A DNA stretch of 56,960 nt from Vibrio aestivus (lineage in GTDB: Bacteria; Pseudomonadota; Gammaproteobacteria; Enterobacterales; Vibrionaceae). The position numbers and the translations under genes are program-made. How positions within the stretch are numbered: position 1 is the stretch's first letter; every line of letters starts with the position of its first letter. The DNA is taken from positions 1 to 56,960 of the forward strand of contig JYJN01000029.1 of assembly GCA_003263845.1 (NCBI GenBank). The letters are read 5' to 3'. The notes under the pieces were generated by a model that searched no databases, was not told where the DNA came from, and was given only the letters and a program-made list of their open reading frames with translations. This document shows positions 7,998 through 16,553 of the stretch, piece by piece.

Positions 7998-9377
7998 ATG
8001 AAAACAAATATCAACGCTTTGTCTTATGGTACATGCTTGTTGGCTTGCTTGATGGTAGGCGTACAGGCTCACGCTGGAAGTACTAATCCAGAGTTCAAAG
8101 GTGCGCAGAGCGAATCGTATTTTACTCAGCAGGATAAGAGTCATTACATTCAAACTCAGGCTTATACTGATTTTAAACGCCACAACACTGCTTTGTTGGT
8201 CATTGATGCGCAGCAGGGATACATTCCAGATACGCCCGACTTTTGGCCCAACATTTGGTATCCAGATATGCCTCGGCCAGAAGCAAACAACTATTACCAA
8301 ACGAAGCACCAAATTGCTCGAATTACAGAGTTAGCCCAAGTGGCTGCGGATAATAATCTGAGAACACAAATCACTTATGAGGCTTTGAGGCGGACCATTC
8401 GCCTTTTTATAACGGAAATAGAACAAGTGTTGCCCGCAGATACAAAGCGCTACTACAAGACCTATTTTAACTCGACGCAAGAAGCTGACGTCAAAGCGGG
8501 GATGGAGAAGCTCAGAGAACAAGGGGTTCATCAAATTATCGTAGCAGGCGCTGAAACAGATGTGTGTGTGATGCAAACGGTATTGGGCCTAAAAAAACTG
8601 GGACTTGACGTTTACTTGGCCAGTGATGCGGTTTTTTCAACAGAACTCTATACGCGCCCGACTTTCAAGCGATTACAACAGGCTGGAGTGAAGCTGGTTA
8701 AAACGGATGAGTTAATTGATGCCATCAAGGGTGAAGAAACGGCTGTATTGAGTCCCCGTTATAACATCAAGCCGCGCTATAACTTATTTCAGGCCGATCG
8801 CAGCAAGATGTCAGCGGTTTTCTTTAATCAGGATGCTGAAAATATCATTCAAGCGGAACATGATAATAAACCCGCAGTGGACTATCGCATTCGCCAGTGG
8901 AGTGAATATGCCCACTACGTGCTAGAGCCTGCGATGGGAGTCGAGATTTTCCATGTTTCTGCCAATGGCAAGCCATACAGTTCGGAGTTAATGGCGCCGG
9001 AGAGCTTACAAAGTGTGAGTAATATTAATCAGGTTATTTCCCAGATGCAGGCTGCCGGTAAAAGCCAGGCGATAATTTCCGGTGTTGTATCAGAGCAGGA
9101 GCTGTTGGGGGCAACGCACAAGCTAGTTCACGCAGGGATAGTTCCCGTGATCATGGAAGACAACCTTATGGGTAAAAACGTTGACCCAGTTAATTACTTG
9201 GATAAGGTGTATAGCATGGGAGCTGTGCCAGCGACATACAAAATGCTGGGTTATGAAATCACCGAAGCGATATATAACTTAGACCTCAGTCAAAGTGAAG
9301 CGGATGCGCATGATGTGTTATATCAAAACACCGAACAAATACTTCTAGAGCTGCTTCCACGGTTGAGGCAGTTTTAG
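7998..9377 (+). CDS. exported two-domain cysteine hydrolase (isochorismatase/nicotinamidase family)
   Basis: 459 aa with a signal peptide (about residues 1-26, cleavage after AHA), so it acts in the periplasm or outside. The first domain (~45-250) is isochorismatase-like with the Asp of the catalytic triad in LLVIDAQQGYIPD, a likely Lys in YYKTYFNST and the nucleophile in AGAETDVCVMQTV. A second copy of the fold follows (~265-430), in which the segment equivalent to the Cys loop reads SGVVSEQELLG, so it lacks the nucleophile and is probably structural or degenerate. Strong AAAGGAAA precedes the ATG. Substrate unknown. Regulation by the membrane AraC protein just upstream is inferred from position. 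Confidence 0.85.
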   Translation: MKTNINALSYGTCLLACLMVGVQAHAGSTNPEFKGAQSESYFTQQDKSHYIQTQAYTDFKRHNTALLVIDAQQGYIPDTPDFWPNIWYPDMPRPEANNYYQTKHQIARITELAQVAADNNLRTQITYEALRRTIRLFITEIEQVLPADTKRYYKTYFNSTQEADVKAGMEKLREQGVHQIIVAGAETDVCVMQTVLGLKKLGLDVYLASDAVFSTELYTRPTFKRLQQAGVKLVKTDELIDAIKGEETAVLSPRYNIKPRYNLFQADRSKMSAVFFNQDAENIIQAEHDNKPAVDYRIRQWSEYAHYVLEPAMGVEIFHVSANGKPYSSELMAPESLQSVSNINQVISQMQAAGKSQAIISGVVSEQELLGATHKLVHAGIVPVIMEDNLMGKNVDPVNYLDKVYSMGAVPATYKMLGYEITEAIYNLDLSQSEADAHDVLYQNTEQILLELLPRLRQF

Positions 9378-9380
9378 TTA

Positions 9381-9427
9381 AAAAACCATCGCTCTTTTAC
9401 TTATGTAAAAGGGCGATGGTTTTTAAC
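9381..9427. terminator. bidirectional terminator between hydrolase and LysR gene
   Basis: A long stem: the A-run plus CCATCGC and CTTTTAC pairs with GTAAAAG, GCGATGG and the T-run around a TTAT loop, with one G-U wobble. With A and T runs at either end it can serve the convergent genes on both strands. Confidence 0.85.
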
Positions 9428-9516
9428 TTCTTGGCGTTTAACTATTTCCGTTAGCACTCTGTCAAAAGAGCACTGATAATAGCGTCGTTTTGACACCTGA
9501 CACCGTGACCAAAAAA

Positions 9517-10419
9517 TTAGCAAATACCCGGTAGCGTCATCAATTCCTTTTGTTTACCTAAGATAAAATCGATAAACGTCGACAGCTTTTTAGATTTGGT
9601 TCTCGAATCATGAAATACAAGATAAAAACTGATCCCATTGGGCCATAATGATTCACACACTGGCACTATTTCACCTTTGGCGATCGCGGAGTGGGCATCG
9701 AAGTACGGGACGTATATTAATCCTAAACCTGCTATAGCGGCCCGGACTGCTTGCTGGGGAGATTCGAGTAACAACCCCGATTTCGGGACAATGGTGTGCA
9801 GTTTGTTGTTTTGCTTAATCAGCCATGGAAAGCCTTTGCCTTTAACGCCAATGTTTATCACCTCTTGATCCTGCAGCCAGGCTAAATCTAGACAGTCGCG
9901 GTGTTCCTTAAGCCAATTCGGAGACGCATAGATCCCGTACTGCAATTCAAACAAGCGGCGCTGTTTTAGATCGGAATCGGGTAGGGGACCTTGGCGAAAA
10001 GCGATATCAATTCTGTCTTCATAGAAATCAAGGTTTTCGTTACTGCCAACCATTTCGATGTTGAGTTTTGGGTAGGTGGATTTGAATTCAATGACCCAGT
10101 CAGCGAGTGGCCAATCAACAAACTGAAGGGGGGCAGTGATACGTAAAGTCCCTGAGACTTGGGATTGATTGTCTTGCCAATCTATTAGTGACTGATAGCC
10201 TATTTCGAGTTGTTTGGTTAGCGACAAATATTCACTGCCAGATTGAGTGAGTTGCATGCTACGAGTGTTTCTCACTAATAGCGTCGTTCCTAATTGACTC
10301 TCTAAATTGGCGATGCGTCGGCTCACTGTGCTAGTTGGCACACCTAGTTCAGTCGCGGCTTTTGAAAAAGATCCCATTCTGACCACTGTTGAAAACCATA
10401 AAGTTGCTTCAAGATCCAT
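9517..10419 (-). CDS. LysR family transcriptional regulator
   Basis: 300 aa with the LysR winged helix-turn-helix at residues 1-60 (LWFSTVVRMGSFSKAATELGV, STVSRRIANLE) and the co-inducer-binding domain after ~90 (SGTLRITAPLQF, MVGSNENLDFYEDRIDIAFRQG). It belongs to the PA0477/DsdC-like group common beside oxidoreductases. It is transcribed away from an NmrA-like reductase gene with a 99-bp shared promoter region, the classic arrangement in which the LysR protein controls the divergent gene and itself. Confidence 0.92.
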   Translation of the reverse strand: MDLEATLWFSTVVRMGSFSKAATELGVPTSTVSRRIANLESQLGTTLLVRNTRSMQLTQSGSEYLSLTKQLEIGYQSLIDWQDNQSQVSGTLRITAPLQFVDWPLADWVIEFKSTYPKLNIEMVGSNENLDFYEDRIDIAFRQGPLPDSDLKQRRLFELQYGIYASPNWLKEHRDCLDLAWLQDQEVINIGVKGKGFPWLIKQNNKLHTIVPKSGLLLESPQQAVRAAIAGLGLIYVPYFDAHSAIAKGEIVPVCESLWPNGISFYLVFHDSRTKSKKLSTFIDFILGKQKELMTLPGIC

Positions 10420-10518
10420 TATTATCCCACTTTTGGTAAGCAGGCTCTCACTTTATCCTACTAATAATATTAATCAATGGCCCTTATGATTGTTCACGCA
10501 TTCACAAGGAGTCTTATT

Positions 10519-11367
10519 ATGTATAAAACAATTGCTGTTATCGGTGCTACTGGCATGCTTGGTTTACCTGTGGCCAAAGAGTTCGCTCAGCAGGGGCACA
10601 ACGTTCGAATTATTTCGCGAGATTCATCTAAAGCACGTGAACTATTTCAGGGGTCGCTGTATGAGTTTGTCGAAGCTGACTTGTTTGATGAAGAAAGCTT
10701 AACCACTGCGTTGAAGGGAGTAGAAGCGATTCATATTAACCTGAGTGGTAATAGTCCTGAGACTTACCTTCGCAATCACGTTGAGGGAACCAAGAGCATT
10801 CTTCGCGCTGTCGACAAGTCGTTTATCAAACTCATTACCATGATTTCTACTGCGACGGCGTATGAAAAGAACAGTCTCCGAGTTGATACCAAGGCAAAAC
10901 TAGAAGCAGAAAGCTTATTAAAGAACAGTGGTATACCATATATCACATACTTACCAAGCTGGTTTTTCGAAACTCTAAACTTGTTGGTAGACCAAGAAAC
11001 AGTCACGACCATGTGTCAGTCAACGCAACCGCTACGCTGGATCAGCGCTCAAGATTACGCCAAGTCCGTTGCGCAAAGTTACAAATTACCAGAGTTATAC
11101 AATAAACGATTAAGCCTGTTAGGGCCGGAAAGCTTCACTATCGCCGAAGCTGCGGATCTGTTCGCGCAAACTAAGAAACTTGGCAGATACCACATGACAG
11201 ACAGCGAGGCTTGGGACTATGCCAAAGAGGTGGGTGATGACACTTTACTGGATGCGGTCGATCTCTTGTCGTACACAGAGAAAGTTGGAGAACAGCCAGA
11301 ACCTAGTACATTAGACCATCCTCTTACTGCCTCACTTCGTTTATCAGAGTGGTTAACGGCTAGTTGA
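10519..11367 (+). CDS. NAD(P)-binding NmrA/SDR-like reductase
   Basis: 282 aa from ATG 10519, chosen because AAGGAG lies at 10506-10511. The longer frame from 10477 has no RBS. The N-terminus is a Rossmann nucleotide site (IAVIGATGMLGLPVAKEFAQQG, the GxxGxxG pattern), followed by RISRDSSKA-like NADP contact region and ISTATAYEK. This is the atypical short-chain dehydrogenase (NmrA/YtfG) type, often NAD(P)H sensors or quinone reductases. Divergent from the LysR regulator and likely its target. Substrate not predictable. Confidence 0.85.
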   Translation: MYKTIAVIGATGMLGLPVAKEFAQQGHNVRIISRDSSKARELFQGSLYEFVEADLFDEESLTTALKGVEAIHINLSGNSPETYLRNHVEGTKSILRAVDKSFIKLITMISTATAYEKNSLRVDTKAKLEAESLLKNSGIPYITYLPSWFFETLNLLVDQETVTTMCQSTQPLRWISAQDYAKSVAQSYKLPELYNKRLSLLGPESFTIAEAADLFAQTKKLGRYHMTDSEAWDYAKEVGDDTLLDAVDLLSYTEKVGEQPEPSTLDHPLTASLRLSEWLTAS

Positions 11368-11767
11368 AAGCGGATCGCACTAGAAGGCTTTCACAAATTG
11401 AGAGCCTTAGATGCTGAATTTGAACTAAGTTCTGAGTTTTAACGGAACGGTAGTTAGAAATATTTCACTTTTTTCATATTAGTGTGACTACAAGTTTATA
11501 GCGTAAAACGGGCATGCTTTTCCTACAAAATTCATCATGCAAGTCAATCAATTCATGTAATTTAAAGATAGACGATTCGCCAAATGCGATGGGTAGCAAG
11601 TAATTAAATTATTGAAAAATAGAGGCTATTGATCTTATCTATAGGTACATGTTTTGTAACACTTATTGAGTAAAAAATGCAACTAGGTGATATGTGTTCG
11701 AGGTAATATCCAGCTCGAGTGTAACCTCATAGAAAATATGGAATAAGAATCACTATTAAGGAGCCCC
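11368..11767. other. intergenic region upstream of the large lipoprotein
   Basis: An imperfect AAGGCTTTC / GAGAGCCTT hairpin near 11380-11410 without a T run may end the reductase mRNA. The rest is AT-rich leader and promoter sequence for the lipoprotein; AAGGAG lies directly before its ATG. No gene or repeat seen. Confidence 0.4.
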
Positions 11768-13498
11768 ATGTTGTTCAAACATTCATTAGTCGCTACTTCG
11801 GTAATTGTTGCAATTGGCCTTGCTGGCTGTGGAAGCGACTCTTCAAGTCATGATGATAAACCGCCAGTCACCCCTCCTCCAGTAGAGTCAGAACTGCAAG
11901 GACAGTTTATTGATGCGGCGGTAGAAGGACTATTTTATCAAAGTAAGCCAAGTGGGAAATCTGGTTTCACAGATGCAGAAGGTAATTACGATTATGAGCA
12001 AGGCGACACGATTACTTTCTTCTTAGGTGGTGCCGACGGGCTTAGAATTGGTAGTTCATCAGCGCGTGCAATTACGTCTCCATTTGAAGTGGCTGGCACA
12101 TACAACAAAGCGTTAAACCTCGCCCGTATTTTGCAGAGTATGGACGATGCGAGCAATGGTGCGATTACACTTCCTGACAGTGTAAAATCACCGAGTGCAA
12201 GTATGATTGCAGCATTAAACAACGTGTTGCTACATGATTTGGAATCAGCAGAAGATCTTAAGTCTGAGTTAGAGATAGCAGATTGGGTTACTGAGCAAGA
12301 AGCTTTAGAACACCTAAATGAATCTTTGAAGGATTTAGAGCGTGGTAGTCAAGAAATTCTAGCGGACTGGCAACGTGGTTCAGGTAAGTATCTGCGCTCT
12401 GTGGATTCAACGATTGCTGCGCAAAATCGAAATGATGTGAATGAGCATCTTTTCGTTCATGCCGATAAACTTTTGGATACGGATGTCTTTAATGCAACGC
12501 GAGGAATGCCAAACATGACATTCCGATTGGATGACAGTGTTTTAACAATGCTACGAGACTCTAATGACACTAAAGTTAGTGGTGATAATGCGAAGTATTA
12601 TCTTACTTGTCTTGATCAGCAAGGTGTCGATGCAAACTTTGTAAGTTCAGCCGAGTCTATTACAGGTATCGCTCAGTGTAATGATGCAGACATGTTGGGT
12701 TTTGACAGCGTGTTTGATCTAGGTAGTCGCTACGATTACTCGCTACTGTCTCCGGCGTCTGCATCAGCAGACGATGAAGCAATAACGTGGGATGAAGCAA
12801 AACGATTTGGCGTTCTTTACGAGTGCTTAGCGGATCAAAACTGTTCAGAAGCCAAGTTGACTGGATTCAGCATCACTGAATACGACGACAGCGATGACCA
12901 AGATGGCTCGGGCATGCAAGAAGATACATTGTCTACGAGCTATGATCCGACTACTGGCGTTTATACTGAAGTGAAAAAACGTACGGTGACGAGCGGCGTT
13001 TATGATGGTCGTATGTCAGAGCACTTAAGCTTTGTTTATCTTGTGGATAGCCCAGAATCTGAGCGATATGTTGATTTCAAAGGCACTTGGCAAGCCGTTG
13101 CGACCCGTCAAGGGTGTGATGTCGTTGCACGATCAACCTATGTGTTCGATGATGAAGGTGTGACCGTAACTGGGGAAGAGTTCTATTCGGGTTGTGAAAA
13201 GGAAGAAATTATAGCAACGGCTATTTATGAGTACTTAGCTGAGATGGACTACTGGTGGTTCACAACAAACGGCGAAGGTAACGATAGCAAAGCGACATTG
13301 ACTCAGCTTAACAGTACTATTCGCTGGTGTGACAAGGACGAAGGTGACAACGCTGAAGGATGCAACGACAACGATATTAAGTTTAATCGTTGGGAGTATG
13401 CTCCGGCGGGTAGCAACTGGGATCAAGGCGTTCTAAACCGTCGCACTTTAAACAGTGACGGGACAGTTCGCTCAACAATTTCTATGCAAAAAATCTAA
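11768..13498 (+). CDS. large secreted lipoprotein of unknown function
   Basis: 576 aa with a lipoprotein signal (lipobox LAGC, Cys21) and a low-complexity Ser/Asp/Pro linker directly after it, so it is anchored in the outer or inner membrane with a long external part. Residues ~45-90 (GQFIDAAVEGLFYQSKPSGKSGFTD and YDYEQGDTITFFLGG) match a repeat found at the start of many gammaproteobacterial surface lipoproteins. The rest is acidic, rich in Asp/Ser and has several Cys residues that could pair (LTCLDQQ, IAQCND, YECLADQNC). No enzymatic motif recognised. AAGGAG precedes the ATG. Monocistronic, with a strong terminator after it. Confidence 0.85.
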   Translation: MLFKHSLVATSVIVAIGLAGCGSDSSSHDDKPPVTPPPVESELQGQFIDAAVEGLFYQSKPSGKSGFTDAEGNYDYEQGDTITFFLGGADGLRIGSSSARAITSPFEVAGTYNKALNLARILQSMDDASNGAITLPDSVKSPSASMIAALNNVLLHDLESAEDLKSELEIADWVTEQEALEHLNESLKDLERGSQEILADWQRGSGKYLRSVDSTIAAQNRNDVNEHLFVHADKLLDTDVFNATRGMPNMTFRLDDSVLTMLRDSNDTKVSGDNAKYYLTCLDQQGVDANFVSSAESITGIAQCNDADMLGFDSVFDLGSRYDYSLLSPASASADDEAITWDEAKRFGVLYECLADQNCSEAKLTGFSITEYDDSDDQDGSGMQEDTLSTSYDPTTGVYTEVKKRTVTSGVYDGRMSEHLSFVYLVDSPESERYVDFKGTWQAVATRQGCDVVARSTYVFDDEGVTVTGEEFYSGCEKEEIIATAIYEYLAEMDYWWFTTNGEGNDSKATLTQLNSTIRWCDKDEGDNAEGCNDNDIKFNRWEYAPAGSNWDQGVLNRRTLNSDGTVRSTISMQKI

Positions 13499-13520
13499 CT
13501 TTATTATTGCTTATGGAAAG

Positions 13521-13548
13521 GGCGGCTCAGTGAGCCGCCTTATTTTTT
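13521..13548 (+). terminator. rho-independent terminator after the lipoprotein
   Basis: GGCGGCTC / GAGCCGCC stem around a 3-nt loop, followed by TTATTTTTT. Confidence 0.9.
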
Positions 13549-13611
13549 AGGAAGTGCATATATTCGCTGAAGGAAGTGTCAGCAGGCATCTCACGAGCCA
13601 ATTTCCCGAAT

Positions 13612-14145
13612 TTATTTCTCTCTCACGTAAGAGGTTTGGACTAAGGTATCGAGTACAACTTCGCTCTTGGTTACTTTGAAGTTCAATGGTTGTTGTAAGT
13701 CGCCAAACAACGGCGCGCCGCCACCAAGTAGGATAGGGAAGCGTGTGATTACCATTTCATCGATCAGGTCTTCTTTAAGGAAGTTTTGAATTGTTACGCC
13801 ACCATCGATATAGAGGTCTTTGTACCCTTTGGCATTCAATTCCCTGATGACATTTTTCAGCTCACCATTGATCAAGAAAATTTTGTCCTCGTAGCCTCGC
13901 GGAACTTCTGTCATGGTGTTGCTTAATACAAATACTGGTTTTGAGTACGGCCAATCGCAATCAAAACTCAGTACCACATCGAGAGTATTTCGCCCCATCA
14001 CTAAGCCATCTACTCGCTCCATCAATGCAAAGAATCCTGTATCAACATTGTCTGGATTTGGTACTGACTGTAGCCAATCGAGCTTGCCTTGTTTATCTGC
14101 AATGAATCCATCCAGACTGGTTGCAATAAATACGATGTTTGCCAT
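13612..14145 (-). CDS. dihydrofolate reductase-like / RibD C-terminal family reductase
   Basis: 177 aa. It starts with the DHFR-like strand and loop ANIVFIATSLDGFIADKQG and keeps the family blocks VMGRNTLDVVLSF, PVFVLSNTM, LYIDGGVTIQNFL and ITRFPILLGGGAPLFG. These small NADPH-dependent reductases are related to the RibD C-terminal domain (YyaP/YwjB type) and their substrates are usually unknown. It is divergent from a TetR-type regulator across a 31-bp perfect palindrome and is the obvious target of that regulator. Confidence 0.9.
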   Translation of the reverse strand: MANIVFIATSLDGFIADKQGKLDWLQSVPNPDNVDTGFFALMERVDGLVMGRNTLDVVLSFDCDWPYSKPVFVLSNTMTEVPRGYEDKIFLINGELKNVIRELNAKGYKDLYIDGGVTIQNFLKEDLIDEMVITRFPILLGGGAPLFGDLQQPLNFKVTKSEVVLDTLVQTSYVREK

Positions 14146-14194
14146 GAGTGCCTCACAAAATTAGATGCGCTTGAATGAATAAAAAAAGTGATTT

Positions 14195-14225
14195 AAAATT
14201 AATTCTACATTGTAGAATTAATTTT
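14195..14225. promoter_or_regulatory. 31-bp perfect palindromic operator between reductase and TetR-type gene
   Basis: 15-base arms (14195-14209 and 14211-14225) around a single T at 14210; the inner core reads TTCTACATTGTAGAA. It lies 20 bp before the TetR start and about 50 bp before the reductase start, so one bound dimer could control both promoters. Assignment to the adjacent TetR protein is inferred. Confidence 0.85.
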
Positions 14226-14244
14226 AGTTTATCGGGTAGAGCAA

Positions 14245-14805
14245 ATGGCTGTCAATGAAAAAAAACGTGGAAGACCTGCAGGAAAACAGTCACAGCTGAA
14301 TGCTGAAAACATCTTAGAAACGGCTAAGTGTTTGATGAAAATGAACGGAAAAGTCCCAAGTGTCCGTTTGCTTGCGACTGAATTGAATGTTGACCCAATG
14401 GCGATTTATTACTACTTTAAAAACAAAAATGCACTTCTAGAAGCACTCACGACATCACTTGTTACGGACATTTATCAGCCGCAAAAAAATTCGGAATGGC
14501 AAGCGGAGTTAAAGCGTTTATGTGTCAGTTATATCCAACTGTTGCGAGAATATAGTGGGCTTCTTCAAACTATGCTGAGTATGACATCGCACGGCCCGGC
14601 TCATGTCTTTACAGAGCGTTATCAAGTTATCGTTGCACCTTTAGCTTTGAATAAAAAGGTGGAGAAAGACGGCCTTGATTTGTTAGCTGACTACTTGCAC
14701 GGGTTCGCGTTCTCGACCAGTTGTTGTAGTGATGCGAGTTTAATCAAGCTCGAAATGATGGATGGGCCAATAACGTTAATTTGTCGATCTCTAGAAACAG
14801 CTTGA
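14245..14805 (+). CDS. TetR family transcriptional regulator
   Basis: 186 aa. A basic N-terminal arm (KKRGRPAGK) precedes the TetR helix-turn-helix at ~20-65 (ILETAKCLMKMNGKVPSVRLLATELNV, PMAIYYYFKNKNALLEAL). The rest is the alpha-helical ligand domain, somewhat short for the family. It probably represses itself and the divergent reductase through the 31-bp palindrome. Ligand unknown. Confidence 0.9.
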   Translation: MAVNEKKRGRPAGKQSQLNAENILETAKCLMKMNGKVPSVRLLATELNVDPMAIYYYFKNKNALLEALTTSLVTDIYQPQKNSEWQAELKRLCVSYIQLLREYSGLLQTMLSMTSHGPAHVFTERYQVIVAPLALNKKVEKDGLDLLADYLHGFAFSTSCCSDASLIKLEMMDGPITLICRSLETA

Positions 14806-14879
14806 AAGTCTCTGTAGATATGCTGCCGTATAAGTCTATTTGCATTTATTCCCGCCCCCACACGCAAAAAATAAAAAGC

Positions 14880-14905
14880 AAAACGCACCTAAAAAGGTGC
14901 GTTTT
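14880..14905. terminator. bidirectional terminator between tetR-type gene and aroQ
   Basis: AAAACGCACC (14880-14889) and GGTGCGTTTT (14896-14905) form a perfect 10-bp stem with A and T runs on both sides, suited to both convergent genes. Confidence 0.85.
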
Positions 14906-14946
14906 AAATCATGGGAGGTGTGGTTGCCAATTATGTCTTTGATGGT

Positions 14947-15386
14947 TCAATCCAATAGGAATTGAATCGCAAGCTCATAACCTTTAGTACCCATTCCTAC
15001 AATGGTACCGGCCGCGACAGGAGAAATGTAAGAATGATGGCGAAACGACTCACGAGCATGAACATTTGAAATATGCACTTCAACAACAGGTACATCTACA
15101 CCTTTGATAGCGTCGTGAAGGGCGATGGATGTATGGGTATAGGCGCCTGGGTTGAACACGATTCCAACTAGGCTGCCATTTTTAAACTCCACCCCGCTTC
15201 ATGAATAGCGTTAATCAATTCACCTTCAATATTGCTTTGGAAAGCTTGAGTTTGACAGTCCCATTTTTGCGCGACTCGTTGGCAATTAGCTTCAACATCA
15301 GCAAGGGTTTCATGCCCATACTGAGTGGGTTCACGAGTGCCCAATAGATTAAGGTTTGGGCCATTCAAAATTAAAATCTTTTTCAC
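14947..15386 (-). pseudogene. aroQ: type II 3-dehydroquinate dehydratase, frameshifted
   Basis: The N-terminal half ([35 protein letters not shown]) is in one frame and the C-terminal half ([36 protein letters not shown]) in another. Both carry all family hallmarks including the NPGAYTHTS and HxSNxHxRExFRHHS motifs. The frames meet between 15171 and 15190, a stretch with GGGG, TTT and AAAAA runs where one base is missing. Restoring it gives about 146 aa, the normal length. The start is GTG at 15386 with TAAGGA upstream. The enzyme interconverts 3-dehydroquinate and 3-dehydroshikimate. Beside aroE and upstream of protocatechuate genes it likely serves quinate/shikimate catabolism. I think it is intact in the organism. 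Confidence 0.85.
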
Positions 15387-15420
15387 GATATACGTCCTTA
15401 TTATCTGGTGGATGATTTCT

Positions 15421-16272
15421 TTAATACTGTACGTCGAGTAGCGGCTCGAGGCGAGACTTACGAAATGTCTCGAATTGATTCTTGGGTACTTTTTTCTGAG
15501 TAAACAGCTCAAATGCATCGATTGCTTGATGAATAAACAGTTGGTCTCCCGTTATCACGGTCATGTTTTTCTTTTGCGCCTGACAAATGAAAGGCGTATT
15601 GATAGGCGTGTATACGGCATCAAAAACCCAAGATTGTGTCTCAACTAAATCGAGAGGGATCGCGCTACCAGCGTGAGCGTAATGGCCAAGAGGCGTGCAA
15701 TTAACAACACCGTCTGCAGATGCGATGGCGTCGGGTAGAGCTTGCTCAGTAAGCATTTCTACTTTGCCAAAGCGCGTACCGAGCGCTGCGGAAAGCGTCT
15801 GCATCTTTTTTAGATCTTTATCATAAAGTGATATGGACGCTGCTTGTAGATCCTGCAATGCAGTCGCTATTGCCTTGCCTACGCCGCCACAGCCTATGAT
15901 AACGACTTTTCCTGGCAAGTCTTGTCGGTTAGCTCGATAGGCTTTAATGAAACCAGAATAGTCTGTGTTAAAGGCGTGAATCTTTCCATGTTTGAACAAT
16001 AGTGTATTTGCTGCGCAAACTTTTGCTGCACTGCTGTCTACTTCATCGGCAATACTATACGCGAGTTCTTTATAGGGGTAAGTCACGTTAGCGCAACTGA
16101 TTCCTTGATGCTGCAGTTGATATGAAAGGCCTAGAAACTGGGTAAAAGTAGAGTTATCCAACTCTTTGAGCTGATAATCAAGCTCGATATCAAGATATTT
16201 GGACAGCTGGTTGTGAAATAGGGGAGACATAGATTTAGCAATGTCTTTTCCAATAAGGCGGCATTGAATCAT
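15421..16272 (-). CDS. aroE: shikimate/quinate dehydrogenase
   Basis: 283 aa, normal AroE length. The substrate site is in [11 protein letters not shown] (the SxSP region) and the catalytic Lys/Asp pair in [11 protein letters not shown] and NTDYSGF. The nucleotide-binding loop is [17 protein letters not shown]. It reduces 3-dehydroshikimate or oxidises shikimate/quinate. First gene of a minus-strand pair with aroQ, 34 nt apart, and divergent from the lig genes; this argues for a catabolic paralogue, not the biosynthetic AroE. Whether it uses NAD or NADP, or accepts quinate, cannot be settled by eye. Confidence 0.88.
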   Translation of the reverse strand: MIQCRLIGKDIAKSMSPLFHNQLSKYLDIELDYQLKELDNSTFTQFLGLSYQLQHQGISCANVTYPYKELAYSIADEVDSSAAKVCAANTLLFKHGKIHAFNTDYSGFIKAYRANRQDLPGKVVIIGCGGVGKAIATALQDLQAASISLYDKDLKKMQTLSAALGTRFGKVEMLTEQALPDAIASADGVVNCTPLGHYAHAGSAIPLDLVETQSWVFDAVYTPINTPFICQAQKKNMTVITGDQLFIHQAIDAFELFTQKKVPKNQFETFRKSRLEPLLDVQY

Positions 16273-16553
16273 ATCGTTTATCTCTTCTGGTTATGATTTC
16301 TCTCATCATAAGTTTTCTCTCTCTAATATCCTCATTCGTTTTATTAGAAATCCATTCAGTTTTTGCTAATTGAATCAAGAAATAGCGTTATGGCTAAGGG
16401 TATTCGCGGCAAGGCGAGTTGTGTTTTCTCAAAAACTTATACCATCAAAATAAATTGAAATAGTCGAAAGCAAGGGTTCGTCGCTATAGTGATTTCACGA
16501 TAAAAAAACAGCCCAAACATGAGGCTGTTACCTATTGAAGTGGAGAAGGTGTA
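16273..16553. promoter_or_regulatory. divergent promoter region between aroE and the lig operon
   Basis: 281 bp with the promoters of both operons. A 7-bp hairpin AACAGCC (16507-16513) / GGCTGTT (16523-16529) sits in the lig leader 24 nt before the start codon, and GGAGAAGG provides the RBS. No regulator gene is adjacent. Confidence 0.5.

Noticed and set aside
7947..8576. Minus-strand frames opposite the cysteine hydrolase
   Set aside because: They overlap a clear signal peptide and catalytic motifs on the plus strand and have no family of their own.
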